Origin: Pseudomonas sp. PDM18
GTDB lineage: Bacteria > Pseudomonadota > Gammaproteobacteria > Pseudomonadales > Pseudomonadaceae
Reading direction: 5' to 3'
Assembly (NCBI RefSeq): GCF_014852585.1
Contig: NZ_JACVBX010000014.1
Coordinates: 1 to 64,000, forward strand
DNA length: 64,000 nucleotides
The notes under the pieces are model-generated. The model worked only from the letters and a program-made list of their open reading frames with translations. It did not search any database and was not told the origin of the DNA. Positions within the stretch are counted from its first letter, which is position 1, and every line of letters begins with the position of its first letter. Positions 26,549-34,832 of the stretch are shown piece by piece. Position numbers and translations under genes: made by a program.

Positions 26549-27577
26549 ATGCCCATCTGGAAAGAGCGCGTGCAGCGCCTCATCACTCTCGTCGTCGGCC
26601 TGCTGCAGAAGTACCCGCGCGTCATCGCCCTGTTCGGCTTCTGCTCCGGGGTGTTCAGCTTCATCATGGTCGACCGCCACCGTGCCGGCTTCGCCCGCGC
26701 CATGGCCATCGTCATGCTAGTCAGCTGGATCTGGCTGATGCTGGAGAACTTGCTGACCAAACGCTTCAAGAGCCGCTTCGGCTGGGAAGTCCCGCCGGGC
26801 CTGCTGCGCTACGCGACCCAGCTGATCCACCAGGAAAGCCTGTTCTTCTGCCTGCCATTCTTCTTCGTCACCACCACCTGGAACAGCGGCCAGGCCCTGT
26901 TCACCGGCGTGCTGACCCTCGCAGGGCTGGCAGCGATCACCGACCCCATCTACTACAAGTGGCTATCGGTGCGGCGCTGGACCTTCCTCGGCTACCACAC
27001 CCTGACGCTGTTCGCGGTGCTGCTCACCGCGCTGCCGATCATCCTCCACCTGAGCACCCCGCAGAGCTACCAGGCGGCGCTGGGCATCGCCGTGCTGCTG
27101 TCCTTCCCGAGCCTGGCGGTGACGGTGAAGATCCACAAATGGTGGCGCTGGTTCGCCCTCGTCGGCCTGACGCTGTCCATTGGCGCGGTGGGCTGGTTCG
27201 CTCGCGCCTGGGTGCCGCCGTCGACCCTGTGGATGACCGAAATGGCAGTGACCGAGAGCTTCGACAACGCCCAACGCACCCCCGGCGACAGCCTGGAGAC
27301 GGTCAGCGTTGCGCAGATCAAATCCCAGGGTCTCTACGCCTACACCGCGATCAACGCCCCGCGCGGATTGAACGAGCGCATCTACCACGCCTGGCGGCTG
27401 AACGGCCAGGAAGTTGACCGCATCGCGCTGGACATCAAGGGCGGCCGCGAGGCTGGTTATCGCGCCTGGACGCACAAGCAGAACTTCCCCACCGACCCAA
27501 GCGGCGACTGGCAGGTGCAGGTGCTTACCGAGGCCGGGCAAGTCATCGGCACATTGAGGTTCGAGGTCACGCCCTGA
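26549..27577 (+). CDS. DUF5924/DUF2914 membrane protein
   Basis: The 342-residue protein has about seven or eight hydrophobic segments in its first 220 residues and a soluble C-terminal domain of about 100 residues with the DUF2914-like pattern AINAPRGLNERIYHAWRLNGQEVDRIALDIKGGREAGYRAWTHKQNFP ... GDWQVQVLTEAGQVIGTLRFEV. The C-terminal part is probably periplasmic. The start at 26549 gives a polar MPIWKERVQRL before the first membrane segment; a longer frame would start in the repeat region. No function is known to me for this family. Confidence 0.8.
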   Translation: MPIWKERVQRLITLVVGLLQKYPRVIALFGFCSGVFSFIMVDRHRAGFARAMAIVMLVSWIWLMLENLLTKRFKSRFGWEVPPGLLRYATQLIHQESLFFCLPFFFVTTTWNSGQALFTGVLTLAGLAAITDPIYYKWLSVRRWTFLGYHTLTLFAVLLTALPIILHLSTPQSYQAALGIAVLLSFPSLAVTVKIHKWWRWFALVGLTLSIGAVGWFARAWVPPSTLWMTEMAVTESFDNAQRTPGDSLETVSVAQIKSQGLYAYTAINAPRGLNERIYHAWRLNGQEVDRIALDIKGGREAGYRAWTHKQNFPTDPSGDWQVQVLTEAGQVIGTLRFEVTP

Positions 27578-27655
27578 CCACTCGGTATCCTTGACCCAAC
27601 GCGGCGCTTTCCCCTACAAGACCCTCTCCCCAGAACAAAAAGCGCCGAGACAGTC

Positions 27656-28495
27656 ATGACCGATACCACCCTGCACCCGTTCGACCGCGCCGTGGCCCTG
27701 CAACCCGTGGCCGACCAGCCCAACCTCTACGATGGCCACACCAGCCAGGACTACTGGAACATGGTCGGTCCCTTTGGCGGCGTCACCGCTGCGGTCCTGC
27801 TGCAGGGCGCGCTGCGCCACCCGCAGCTGCTCGGCAGCCCGGTGTCGCTGACGGTGAACTATGCGGCAGCGGTGGTGGCCGGCGCTTTCCAGGTCGAAGC
27901 CGTGCCGGTGCGCACCAACCGCTCCACCCAGCACTGGCTGCTGCAACTGACCCAGGCCGATGAGGCCGGCGAGCAGCAGGTCACCACCACCGCTACCCTG
28001 GTCACCGCGCTGCGCCGCGAGACCTGGAGCCTGACCGACATCCCCGCGCCGGACCTCGCCCCGCCCAGCGACTTCGAGCCGATGAGCCCTGCCGCCAAGG
28101 GTGTGGCCTGGCCCAAGCAATATGAGATGCGCCCGGTCTCCGGCGCCTTCCCCACCCAATGGGACGGCAGCGGTGAGACCAGCCGCAGCCAGCTCTGGCT
28201 GCGCGACGCCCAGGACCGTCCGCTGGACTTCCTGTCCCTGGCGGCGATGAGTGACATCTTCTACCCGCGCATCTGGCTGCGCCGCGCCACCCCGGTGCCG
28301 GCCGGCACCGTGTCGATCACCACCTACTTCCACACCGACGCCGCGCAGATGGCCGAAGTCGGTGCCGGCTACCTGCTCGGCGACGCCCGCGCCCAGGAAT
28401 TCCGCAACGGCTTCTTCGACCAGAGCGCCCAGCTGTGGAGCCAGTCCGGCGCACTGCTGGCGACCAGCAACCAGGTGGTTTACTACAAGGAATGA
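27656..28495 (+). CDS. Acyl-CoA thioesterase, double hotdog
   Basis: The 279-residue protein has the length and pattern of a TesB-like / 4HBT_3 thioesterase with two fused hotdog halves: DYWNMVGPFGGVTAAVLLQGAL (about 33-54) in the first and PLDFLSLAAMSDIFYPRIWLR (about 190-210) in the second, where the aspartate is a likely catalytic residue. It would hydrolyse acyl-CoA in the cytosol. A rho-independent terminator follows 25 bases after the stop. Substrate preference is unknown. Confidence 0.85.
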   Translation: MTDTTLHPFDRAVALQPVADQPNLYDGHTSQDYWNMVGPFGGVTAAVLLQGALRHPQLLGSPVSLTVNYAAAVVAGAFQVEAVPVRTNRSTQHWLLQLTQADEAGEQQVTTTATLVTALRRETWSLTDIPAPDLAPPSDFEPMSPAAKGVAWPKQYEMRPVSGAFPTQWDGSGETSRSQLWLRDAQDRPLDFLSLAAMSDIFYPRIWLRRATPVPAGTVSITTYFHTDAAQMAEVGAGYLLGDARAQEFRNGFFDQSAQLWSQSGALLATSNQVVYYKE

Positions 28496-28520
28496 CTCCT
28501 GCAGGGGGAACCCAATGAAA

Positions 28521-28545
28521 AGCCCGGCACATGGCCGGGCTTTTT
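28521..28545 (+). terminator. Rho-independent terminator after the thioesterase gene
   Basis: An 8-bp perfect stem AGCCCGGC / GCCGGGCT (28521-28528 and 28534-28541) with a 5-base loop runs into TTTTTG. It lies between converging genes and the A-run on its left lets it act in both directions. Confidence 0.9.
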
Positions 28546-28562
28546 GTTAGCGCTGAGAAGGC

Positions 28563-28904
28563 TCAGACCTTCTTCACGAACTCCGACTTCAGCTTCATCG
28601 CGCCGATGCCGTCGATCTTGCAGTCGATGTCGTGGTCGCCGTCCACCAGGCGGATGTTCTTCACCTTGGTGCCGACCTTCACCACCAGGGACGAACCCTT
28701 GACCTTGAGGTCCTTGATCACGCTGACAGTGTCGCCGTCCTGCAGCAGGTTGCCGACCGCGTCCTTGATCACGCGGGCATCGCTGTCGGTCTCGCCCGAG
28801 CCGGCGGCCGACCACTCATGGGCGCACTCGGGGCAGACCAGCTGGGCGCCGTCTTCGTAGGTGTATTCGGAGTTGCATTTGGGGCAAGGCGGCAGCTGGC
28901 TCAC
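28563..28904 (-). CDS. yjdM: Zinc-ribbon protein YjdM (PhnA family)
   Basis: The 113-residue protein has an N-terminal zinc ribbon with CPKC (residues 7-10) and CPEC (24-27), then the compact PhnA/YjdM domain [58 protein letters not shown]. Despite the old phn name it is not itself a phosphonate-degrading enzyme; the role is unclear. I place the start at the GTG at 28904, which gives the family length and begins [10 protein letters not shown]; a longer frame runs into the upstream AT-rich region. Confidence 0.92.
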   Translation of the reverse strand: MSQLPPCPKCNSEYTYEDGAQLVCPECAHEWSAAGSGETDSDARVIKDAVGNLLQDGDTVSVIKDLKVKGSSLVVKVGTKVKNIRLVDGDHDIDCKIDGIGAMKLKSEFVKKV

Positions 28905-29010
28905 GGCGGTTCTCACAATGAAAGCGGTAAAAAGACCGCAGAGTATATAAGGTTTCTCCCTTTCCTGCCCGGCGACCCAGTTGGCAAAGAGCGGCAAAGC
29001 GCCAGCACCG

Positions 29011-29041
29011 TTACAGAACATTCATAATCCATCGCTATAAA
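29011..29041 (+). promoter_or_regulatory. Promoter candidate for the autotransporter gene
   Basis: TTACAG (29011-29016) and TATAAA (29036-29041) are separated by 19 bases, slightly long for sigma-70. The surrounding sequence is more AT-rich than its neighbours. The gene start follows 37 bases after the -10, with an AAGGA ribosome site. Confidence 0.45.
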
Positions 29042-29077
29042 AGGCGGCCTCTTTGATAAGAAAAAGGACGCCGCGCC

Positions 29078-32056
29078 ATGCTGCACAAGCCCTCCCCGCT
29101 CGCGCTGAGCATCACCCTGGTGCTGGCGAGCCTCGCCGCTGAAACCGTCGCTGCCGTTCCGGTGTCGCCCATCATCAGCGACGCGCAGACTGGCAGCCGG
29201 ACCCTGGCCAACCAGGACACCCTGACCGTCACCAGCACCGGCAGCCTGGTCACCAGTGGTAAGAGCGTGGACCTCAAGGGCGCAGCCACCGGCACCGGCG
29301 TGGTCATCGACAACAGCGGCCTGATGCAGTCCACCACCGGCCGCGTGGTCGATACTTCCGGCAGCGACAGCACCACCCGCTTCTACCAGATCGTCAACCG
29401 CGAAGGCGGGCGCATCCTCGGCTACGACGACGCAATCCGCATGAACAACCCGTTCAGCGCCGGCAACGTGCTGGTCGACAACGCCGGCACCATCTATTCC
29501 GCCACCGGCCAGGCGCTGGACTTCGACAAGCTGCAGAGCAACGCCACTGTCACCCTGATCAACCGCGCCAGCGGGATCATCCACAGCGATGGTAACGACG
29601 GCATCCGCCCCGGCGGCAACGCGACGATCACCAACTATGGCGAGATCAGCAGCTCGGACATGATCACCGCCGACACCAAGAACGACGGCATCGACTTCCA
29701 GGGCGCCTCGGGCGGCTACGTGGAAAACCACGGCCTCATCAGTGGCGGCCGCCACGGCATCACCACCGATGTCGGCGCCACCCTGATCAACTACGCCGAT
29801 GGCGTGATCATCGGCCGCAATGGCTCTGGCTTCGGTTCCGACGGCGACGGCACGGTGATCAACTACGGGCGCATCAGCGGCGCCTACAACGGCCTGGTGC
29901 CAAACGGCGACGGCGACGGCGTGGACATCGACTACACCGGCCATATCGAGAATCACGGCGTCATCGAAGGCCTGGGCGCTGCCGGCGAGAAAGACGGCTC
30001 GCCGAACAGCAGCGAAGGCATAGCCATGGGAGGCGGCACCATCATCAACTACGCCGGCGCGGTGATCCGCAGCGTCGATCGCGGCATCCTGGTCGACGAC
30101 GGCAACGGTAATAGTGGCTTCAGCTCCACCTACCTGGAAAACCACGGCACCATCACTGGCGAGAAGCTCTCCGGCGTGACCCTGTCCGGCGACCTCGACG
30201 ACACCGTGGTCAACGACGGCCTGATCCACGGTGGGAACGGCGTAGCCCTGGAAATGGGTGGCGGCAATGACAGACTGGTGCAGCACTCCGGCAGCCGCTT
30301 CGAAGGCCTGGTGGACGGCGGCAGCGGCCGCGACACCGTGACCCTCGACGACGACGACGCCGCTGGCGGCAGCTTCGGCAACAGCGCCAACTTCGAATGG
30401 CTGGACGTGAAACAGGGCAGCTGGACGCTCTCCAGCACCAACGACTTCAGCGAAGGCGGCGAAGTCTTCAGCGGCGCCAGCCTGAACAACACCGGCAGCC
30501 TCCTCGGCACCCTGCAGATCGACCAGGGCGCGACCTACTCGGGCAGCGGCCGTGTTGGCGGGCTGAACGTCGCCGGCACCTTGGTCACCTCGCCGGCAAC
30601 CGGCGCCGCCCATGTGACCGGCAACCTGGACCTGCAGAGCGGCTCGACCCTGTCCTTCGGCGTGGAGCCCAGCGGCGCCCACGCCACCGTGCAGGTGGAC
30701 GGCAGCACCCGCATCGACGGCTCGCACCTCTCGGTGCAGGCCGGCAGCGGCAACTGGCCGTGGCAGAGCAACGTGCAGGTGATCAGCTCTACCGGCGGCG
30801 TCAGCGGCCAGTTCGCCGACGTGAAGAGCAACTTCGCCTTCCTCACCCCGACCCTGAGCTACAGCGCCAACAGCGTCGACCTGCAACTGACCCGCAACGA
30901 CGTGCAGTTCGGCGACCTGGCCAGCAGCGGCAACGGCCGTAACGCCGCCTCCGCCCTGCAGAGCCAGAACGGCGGCGCGCTGTACAACGCGCTGATCACC
31001 AGCGACGCGGACAACGCCACGGCGGCCCTGGAGCAACTGGCCGGCGCCAGCAACGCCAGCCTGGCCGCCGCGACCATCGCCGGCAGCCAGCAGGTCGGCA
31101 GCGCCATGCTCAATGCCGTGCGCCAGCTGGGCAGCAGCAGCCTGCTGGCGGCCACCGAGCGCAGCGACACGCCGATGCTCGCCGCCACCGGCGTGCCCAG
31201 CGCAGCGCGCAACCTGAACGACCCGAACGCCGCCGGCCGCCTCTGGGTGCAGGGTATCGGCAGCCACGGCAAGCTCGACGAACACGACAACAGCGGCGAC
31301 CTGCAACAGAACACCGGCGGCACCCTGCTCGGCGCCGACTGGGCGGTGACTCCGGACTGGCGCCTGGGCGTGCTCGGCGGCTACTCGCACACCGACCTGG
31401 ACGGCAGCAGCGGCGTCTCCGGCGACATCGACAGCTGGCACCTGGGCGCCTATGCGCTGCACCAGAGCGGCCCGCTGGCAGTGCGCCTGGGCGCGGCCTA
31501 CAGCAGCCACGACGGCGAGAGCAAACGCCGAGTCGAGTTCGACGGCTTCAGCGATCGTCCCAAGGGCGACTACGACGCCGACAGCTGGCAGGCGTTCGCC
31601 GAGACTGGCTACGCCATGGGCAGCGGCCGTCTGAGCGCCGAGCCCTACGCGCGCCTGGACTACCAGCGCTACGAGCGCGATTCGTACGACGAGAAGGGCG
31701 GCGCCGCCGCGCTGCACGTCGATTCCCAGGACCAGGACAACCTGAGCAGCACCCTTGGCCTGCGCATCGCGCGCCTCGACACCCTGAGCAACGGCATGAG
31801 CTTCACCCCGCGCCTGGGCCTGGGCTGGCGCCACACCTTCGGCGACATCGACAGCGAAACCCGCCAGTCCTTCATCGCCGGCGGCGACGCCTTCAGCGTT
31901 CAGGGCACCGCGCTGGATCGCAACAGCCTGCTGCTGGACGTCGGCTTCGATGTCGGCGTCTCGGCGCGCAACACCGTCGGCATCGGCTACAGCGGCCAGA
32001 TGGGCAGCAACGCGCAGAACCACGCCCTGATCGCGCAGTGGCAGATGGCGTTCTGA
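29078..32056 (+). CDS. Type Va autotransporter with beta-helix passenger
   Basis: The 992-residue protein has a signal peptide (residues 1-26, ending ETVAA). The passenger (about 27-700) is built from recurring coils such as VINYGRISG, YVENHGLISGG, IENHGVIEG and YLENHGTITG, whose N-Y/H-G pattern is typical of right-handed beta-helices; the first part also contains acidic loops such as DGDGDGVDIDY. Residues about 715-992 form the outer-membrane beta-barrel, with the standard opening GRLWVQGIGSHGKLDE and a C-terminal phenylalanine (QWQMAF). It would be exported by Sec and display or release the passenger. No catalytic triad was seen, so adhesion or aggregation is the best guess. It is flanked by its own promoter candidate and a strong terminator. 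Confidence 0.92.
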   Translation: MLHKPSPLALSITLVLASLAAETVAAVPVSPIISDAQTGSRTLANQDTLTVTSTGSLVTSGKSVDLKGAATGTGVVIDNSGLMQSTTGRVVDTSGSDSTTRFYQIVNREGGRILGYDDAIRMNNPFSAGNVLVDNAGTIYSATGQALDFDKLQSNATVTLINRASGIIHSDGNDGIRPGGNATITNYGEISSSDMITADTKNDGIDFQGASGGYVENHGLISGGRHGITTDVGATLINYADGVIIGRNGSGFGSDGDGTVINYGRISGAYNGLVPNGDGDGVDIDYTGHIENHGVIEGLGAAGEKDGSPNSSEGIAMGGGTIINYAGAVIRSVDRGILVDDGNGNSGFSSTYLENHGTITGEKLSGVTLSGDLDDTVVNDGLIHGGNGVALEMGGGNDRLVQHSGSRFEGLVDGGSGRDTVTLDDDDAAGGSFGNSANFEWLDVKQGSWTLSSTNDFSEGGEVFSGASLNNTGSLLGTLQIDQGATYSGSGRVGGLNVAGTLVTSPATGAAHVTGNLDLQSGSTLSFGVEPSGAHATVQVDGSTRIDGSHLSVQAGSGNWPWQSNVQVISSTGGVSGQFADVKSNFAFLTPTLSYSANSVDLQLTRNDVQFGDLASSGNGRNAASALQSQNGGALYNALITSDADNATAALEQLAGASNASLAAATIAGSQQVGSAMLNAVRQLGSSSLLAATERSDTPMLAATGVPSAARNLNDPNAAGRLWVQGIGSHGKLDEHDNSGDLQQNTGGTLLGADWAVTPDWRLGVLGGYSHTDLDGSSGVSGDIDSWHLGAYALHQSGPLAVRLGAAYSSHDGESKRRVEFDGFSDRPKGDYDADSWQAFAETGYAMGSGRLSAEPYARLDYQRYERDSYDEKGGAAALHVDSQDQDNLSSTLGLRIARLDTLSNGMSFTPRLGLGWRHTFGDIDSETRQSFIAGGDAFSVQGTALDRNSLLLDVGFDVGVSARNTVGIGYSGQMGSNAQNHALIAQWQMAF

Positions 32057-32171
32057 TCACGATCCGCTGACGATAAAGCCCGGCGGAACAAGCTGCCGCT
32101 CCGGCCCAACGGGCCGTCGAAACAGCCAAGCCAGCCGACAAGCAGCAGTAAACACCCGCCGCTCAGCACAA

Positions 32172-32204
32172 CAGCCAGCCGCCTCGGGGCGGCTGGCTGC
32201 TTTC
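32172..32204 (+). terminator. Terminator between autotransporter and cytochrome genes
   Basis: A 12-bp perfect stem CAGCCAGCCGCC / GGCGGCTGGCTG (32172-32183 and 32188-32199) with a TCGG tetraloop is followed by CTTTC. It serves the two converging genes. The preceding 115 bases after the autotransporter stop hold nothing I recognise. Confidence 0.8.
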
Positions 32205-32838
32205 AGGGCTGCAACTGGCTGAGGTAGGCGGTCAACGCAGGGATATCGTCGTCATTGAGCAACGCCGCCACCGCCAGCATCGGCGAATCCGCGCGGCTCG
32301 GGTCCTTGTCGCGGTATCGCTGCAGAGCATGGGTGAGATAGACCTGCGGCTGGCCGGCAATGCGCGGGAAGCCATCGCGCCCCATGGCCTTCTCGCCGTG
32401 GCAGGTAATGCAGACCGTGGCGAAGCGCTGGGCGCCCTGCTCCACCAACGCCCTCTCCGGCGCCGCCTCCGCACGTGGCAGGACCTTCTGCTGGCTGAAG
32501 TAGTAGGCGATGTTGACCCGCTCGTTGATGGTCAGCAGCTTGGCCGCCTGGTTCATCACGAAGTCGGTGCGTTGGCCGTCGACATACTTCTCGAAAGCAT
32601 CGAAGAGGTACTGCGGATTCTGCCCGGCCAGGTTGGGGATGTAGTCGCGCTTGCTGTTGCCATCCTCGCCGTGGCACTTGCTGCACAGCAGGATGCGCTC
32701 CTGCGCGGCGGCATAGGCCTGCTCGCGCTTGGCAGGATCCTGCTCCAGCGCAGCGAGCCGATCCATCATCTCCGATGATTGCGCCAAAGCCTGGGAGGCC
32801 CCGCACAGCAGCACCCACAACAGAACGACTCTCCCCAT
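32203..32838 (-). CDS. Dihaem cytochrome c (c4-like)
   Basis: The 211-residue protein has a signal peptide ending near residue 19 (ASQALA) and two haem c sites, C52-S-K-C55-H56 and C143-I-T-C146-H147, each starting a roughly 90-residue cytochrome c domain. Likely distal methionines lie in TDFVMNQAAKL and ADSPMLAV. It is periplasmic and would shuttle electrons, for example to an oxidase or from a dehydrogenase. It is alone on its strand, so its partner is not evident. The start at 32838 removes a non-signal-like extension of the frame. Confidence 0.9.
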   Translation of the reverse strand: MGRVVLLWVLLCGASQALAQSSEMMDRLAALEQDPAKREQAYAAAQERILLCSKCHGEDGNSKRDYIPNLAGQNPQYLFDAFEKYVDGQRTDFVMNQAAKLLTINERVNIAYYFSQQKVLPRAEAAPERALVEQGAQRFATVCITCHGEKAMGRDGFPRIAGQPQVYLTHALQRYRDKDPSRADSPMLAVAALLNDDDIPALTAYLSQLQP

Positions 32839-32943
32839 CACCACACCCTGGTCAGTTTTCCCAGGGTCGACGCTAATGGGTTTCTGAAGGAAATTTCCGA
32901 CCTGGATCAACCAATCGGTCTGAGCAAAAGCGAACCGGCACGC

Positions 32944-32970
32944 AAAAAAAAGGGGAGCATCGTGCTCCCC
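32944..32970 (-). terminator. Rho-independent terminator of pycAB
   Basis: On the minus strand an 8-bp perfect stem GGGGAGCA / TGCTCCCC with a 3-base loop ends in eight T residues (the A run at 32944-32951). It lies 37 bases after the pycB stop. Confidence 0.95.
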
Positions 32971-33006
32971 CGTGGGACTGAACCTTAAAGACCCGTCTGT
33001 CCTTGG

Positions 33007-34821
33007 TCAGCCTTCAATTTCAACCAGGATCTCACCGGGATTGACCCGGTCGCCCTTGGCTACGTGGATGGCCTTCACGGTGCCAGCGATGCCTGCCTGC
33101 ACTTCGGTCTCCATCTTCATTGCTTCGGTGATCAGCACGGCCTGGCCGGCCTTCACACTGTCGCCTTCCTTGACCAGCACATCGACGATGTTGCCCGGCA
33201 TGGTGGTGCTGACATGGCCCGGCTCGCTGGCCTGCTTTCGCTTGCTGCCGCCACCGGCGACGAATTCATTGAGCGGCTCGAACACCACTTCCTCGGGCAT
33301 GCCATCCACCGACAGGTAGAAGTGGCGTTTGCCGTCGGTCTTCACGCCGACGCCGGTGATGTCCACGCGGTAGCTTTCGCCGTGCACGTCGACCACGAAC
33401 TCGGTCGGTACGCCTTCACCGCCAGCAGCGGCGACGCCCTTGCCGTTGGGAATCGGCAGCAGCTCTTCGGGTTTCAGGGTGCCGGCGGCACGCTCTTCGA
33501 GGAACTTGCGGCCAATGTCCGGGAACATGGCGAAGGTCAGCACGTCTTCTTCGGACTTGGCCAGGCTGCCGATCTCCTCGCGCAGCTTGTTCAGCTCCGG
33601 TTTGAGCAGGTCGGCCGGGCGTACGTCGATCACTTCCTCGTTGCCGATGGCCTGGCGGCGCAGGGTCTCGTCGATCTTGCCCGGCGCCTTGCCGTAGCGG
33701 CCCTGCAGGTAGAGCTTCACCTCGTTGGTGATGGTCTTGTAGCGCTCGCCGGCCAGCACGTTGAAGAACGCCTGGGTGCCGACGATCTGCGAGGTCGGGG
33801 TGACCAGGGGCGGGAAGCCGAGGTCTTCGCGCACCCGCGGGATTTCCGCGAGCACTTCGGCCATGCGGTTCAGCGCGCCCTGTTCCTTGAGCTGGTTGGC
33901 CAGGTTGGAAATCATCCCGCCCGGCACCTGGTTGACCTGCACGCGGGTATCCACGCCGGTGAACTCGCTCTCGAACTGGTGGTACTTCTTGCGCACGGCG
34001 TGGAAGTACATGCCGATTTCCTGGATCAGCTCCAGGTCCAGGCCGGTGTCGAACGGCGTGTCGCGCAGGGCGGCAACCATGGATTCGGTGCCCGGGTGGC
34101 TGGTGCCCCAGGCCATGCTGGAGATGGCGGTGTCGATGCGGTCAGCGCCGTTTTCCACAGCCTTGAGCTGGCACATGCTGGCGACGCCGGCGGTGTCGTG
34201 GGAGTGCACGACCACGTCCAGCGGCAGCGCGTCCTTCAGCGCCTTGACCAGCTCGCCGGTGGCGTAGGGGGTCAGCAGGCCGGCCATGTCCTTGATGGCG
34301 ATGGAATCCACGCCCATGTCGGCCATGGCCTTGCCCTGGGCAACGAAGGCATCGATGGTGTGCACCGGGCTGGTGGTGTAGGCGATGGTGCCCTGGGCGT
34401 GCTTGCCGGCGGCCTTCACGGCCTCGATGGAAACGCGCAGGTTACGCACGTCGTTCATCGCGTCGAAGATGCGGAACACGTCGATGCCGTTGACCGCCGC
34501 CTTGGCGACGAAGGCGCGGACCACATCATCGCTGTAATGGCGGTAGCCCAGCAGGTTCTGCCCGCGCAGTAGCATCTGCAGGCGGGTGTTGGGCAGCGCG
34601 GCCTTGAGCTTGCGCAGGCGCTCCCACGGGTCTTCCTTGAGGAAGCGCACGCAGGCGTCGAAGGTGGCGCCACCCCAGACTTCCAGCGACCAGTAGCCGA
34701 CCTGGTCGAGCTTGTCGCAGATCGGCAGCATGTCTTCGGTGCGCATCCGGGTCGCCAGCAGCGACTGGTGAGCGTCGCGCAGGATGGTATCGGTGACGGT
34801 GACTTTCTTGGAAACGGTCAT
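33007..34821 (-). CDS. pycB: Pyruvate carboxylase subunit B (carboxyltransferase and biotin carrier; OadA-like)
   Basis: The 604-residue protein has a pyruvate carboxyltransferase barrel at the N-terminus (TDTILRDAHQSLLATRMRTEDM, residues 9-30, and HSHDTAG with metal-binding histidines near 200). A conserved carboxylase domain follows, and a biotinyl domain ends the protein with EAMKMETEV, the biotin lysine being K569. With PycA it makes oxaloacetate from pyruvate, replenishing the TCA cycle. An oxaloacetate decarboxylase role is unlikely because no membrane subunits are nearby. It lies 11 bases after pycA and is followed by a strong terminator. Confidence 0.95.
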   Translation of the reverse strand: MTVSKKVTVTDTILRDAHQSLLATRMRTEDMLPICDKLDQVGYWSLEVWGGATFDACVRFLKEDPWERLRKLKAALPNTRLQMLLRGQNLLGYRHYSDDVVRAFVAKAAVNGIDVFRIFDAMNDVRNLRVSIEAVKAAGKHAQGTIAYTTSPVHTIDAFVAQGKAMADMGVDSIAIKDMAGLLTPYATGELVKALKDALPLDVVVHSHDTAGVASMCQLKAVENGADRIDTAISSMAWGTSHPGTESMVAALRDTPFDTGLDLELIQEIGMYFHAVRKKYHQFESEFTGVDTRVQVNQVPGGMISNLANQLKEQGALNRMAEVLAEIPRVREDLGFPPLVTPTSQIVGTQAFFNVLAGERYKTITNEVKLYLQGRYGKAPGKIDETLRRQAIGNEEVIDVRPADLLKPELNKLREEIGSLAKSEEDVLTFAMFPDIGRKFLEERAAGTLKPEELLPIPNGKGVAAAGGEGVPTEFVVDVHGESYRVDITGVGVKTDGKRHFYLSVDGMPEEVVFEPLNEFVAGGGSKRKQASEPGHVSTTMPGNIVDVLVKEGDSVKAGQAVLITEAMKMETEVQAGIAGTVKAIHVAKGDRVNPGEILVEIEG

Positions 34822-34832
34822 GGACGAATTCC

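Noticed and set aside
28913-32023. A 1,036-codon open frame on the minus strand over the autotransporter gene
   Set aside because: The plus strand has a signal peptide, repeats and a barrel, while the minus-strand product is a low-complexity V/A/G/D/H/Q string. It is a codon-bias shadow.
33007-34821. Sodium-pumping oxaloacetate decarboxylase alpha subunit
   Set aside because: No membrane beta or gamma subunit genes are nearby and the gene is paired with a biotin carboxylase, which indicates pyruvate carboxylase.
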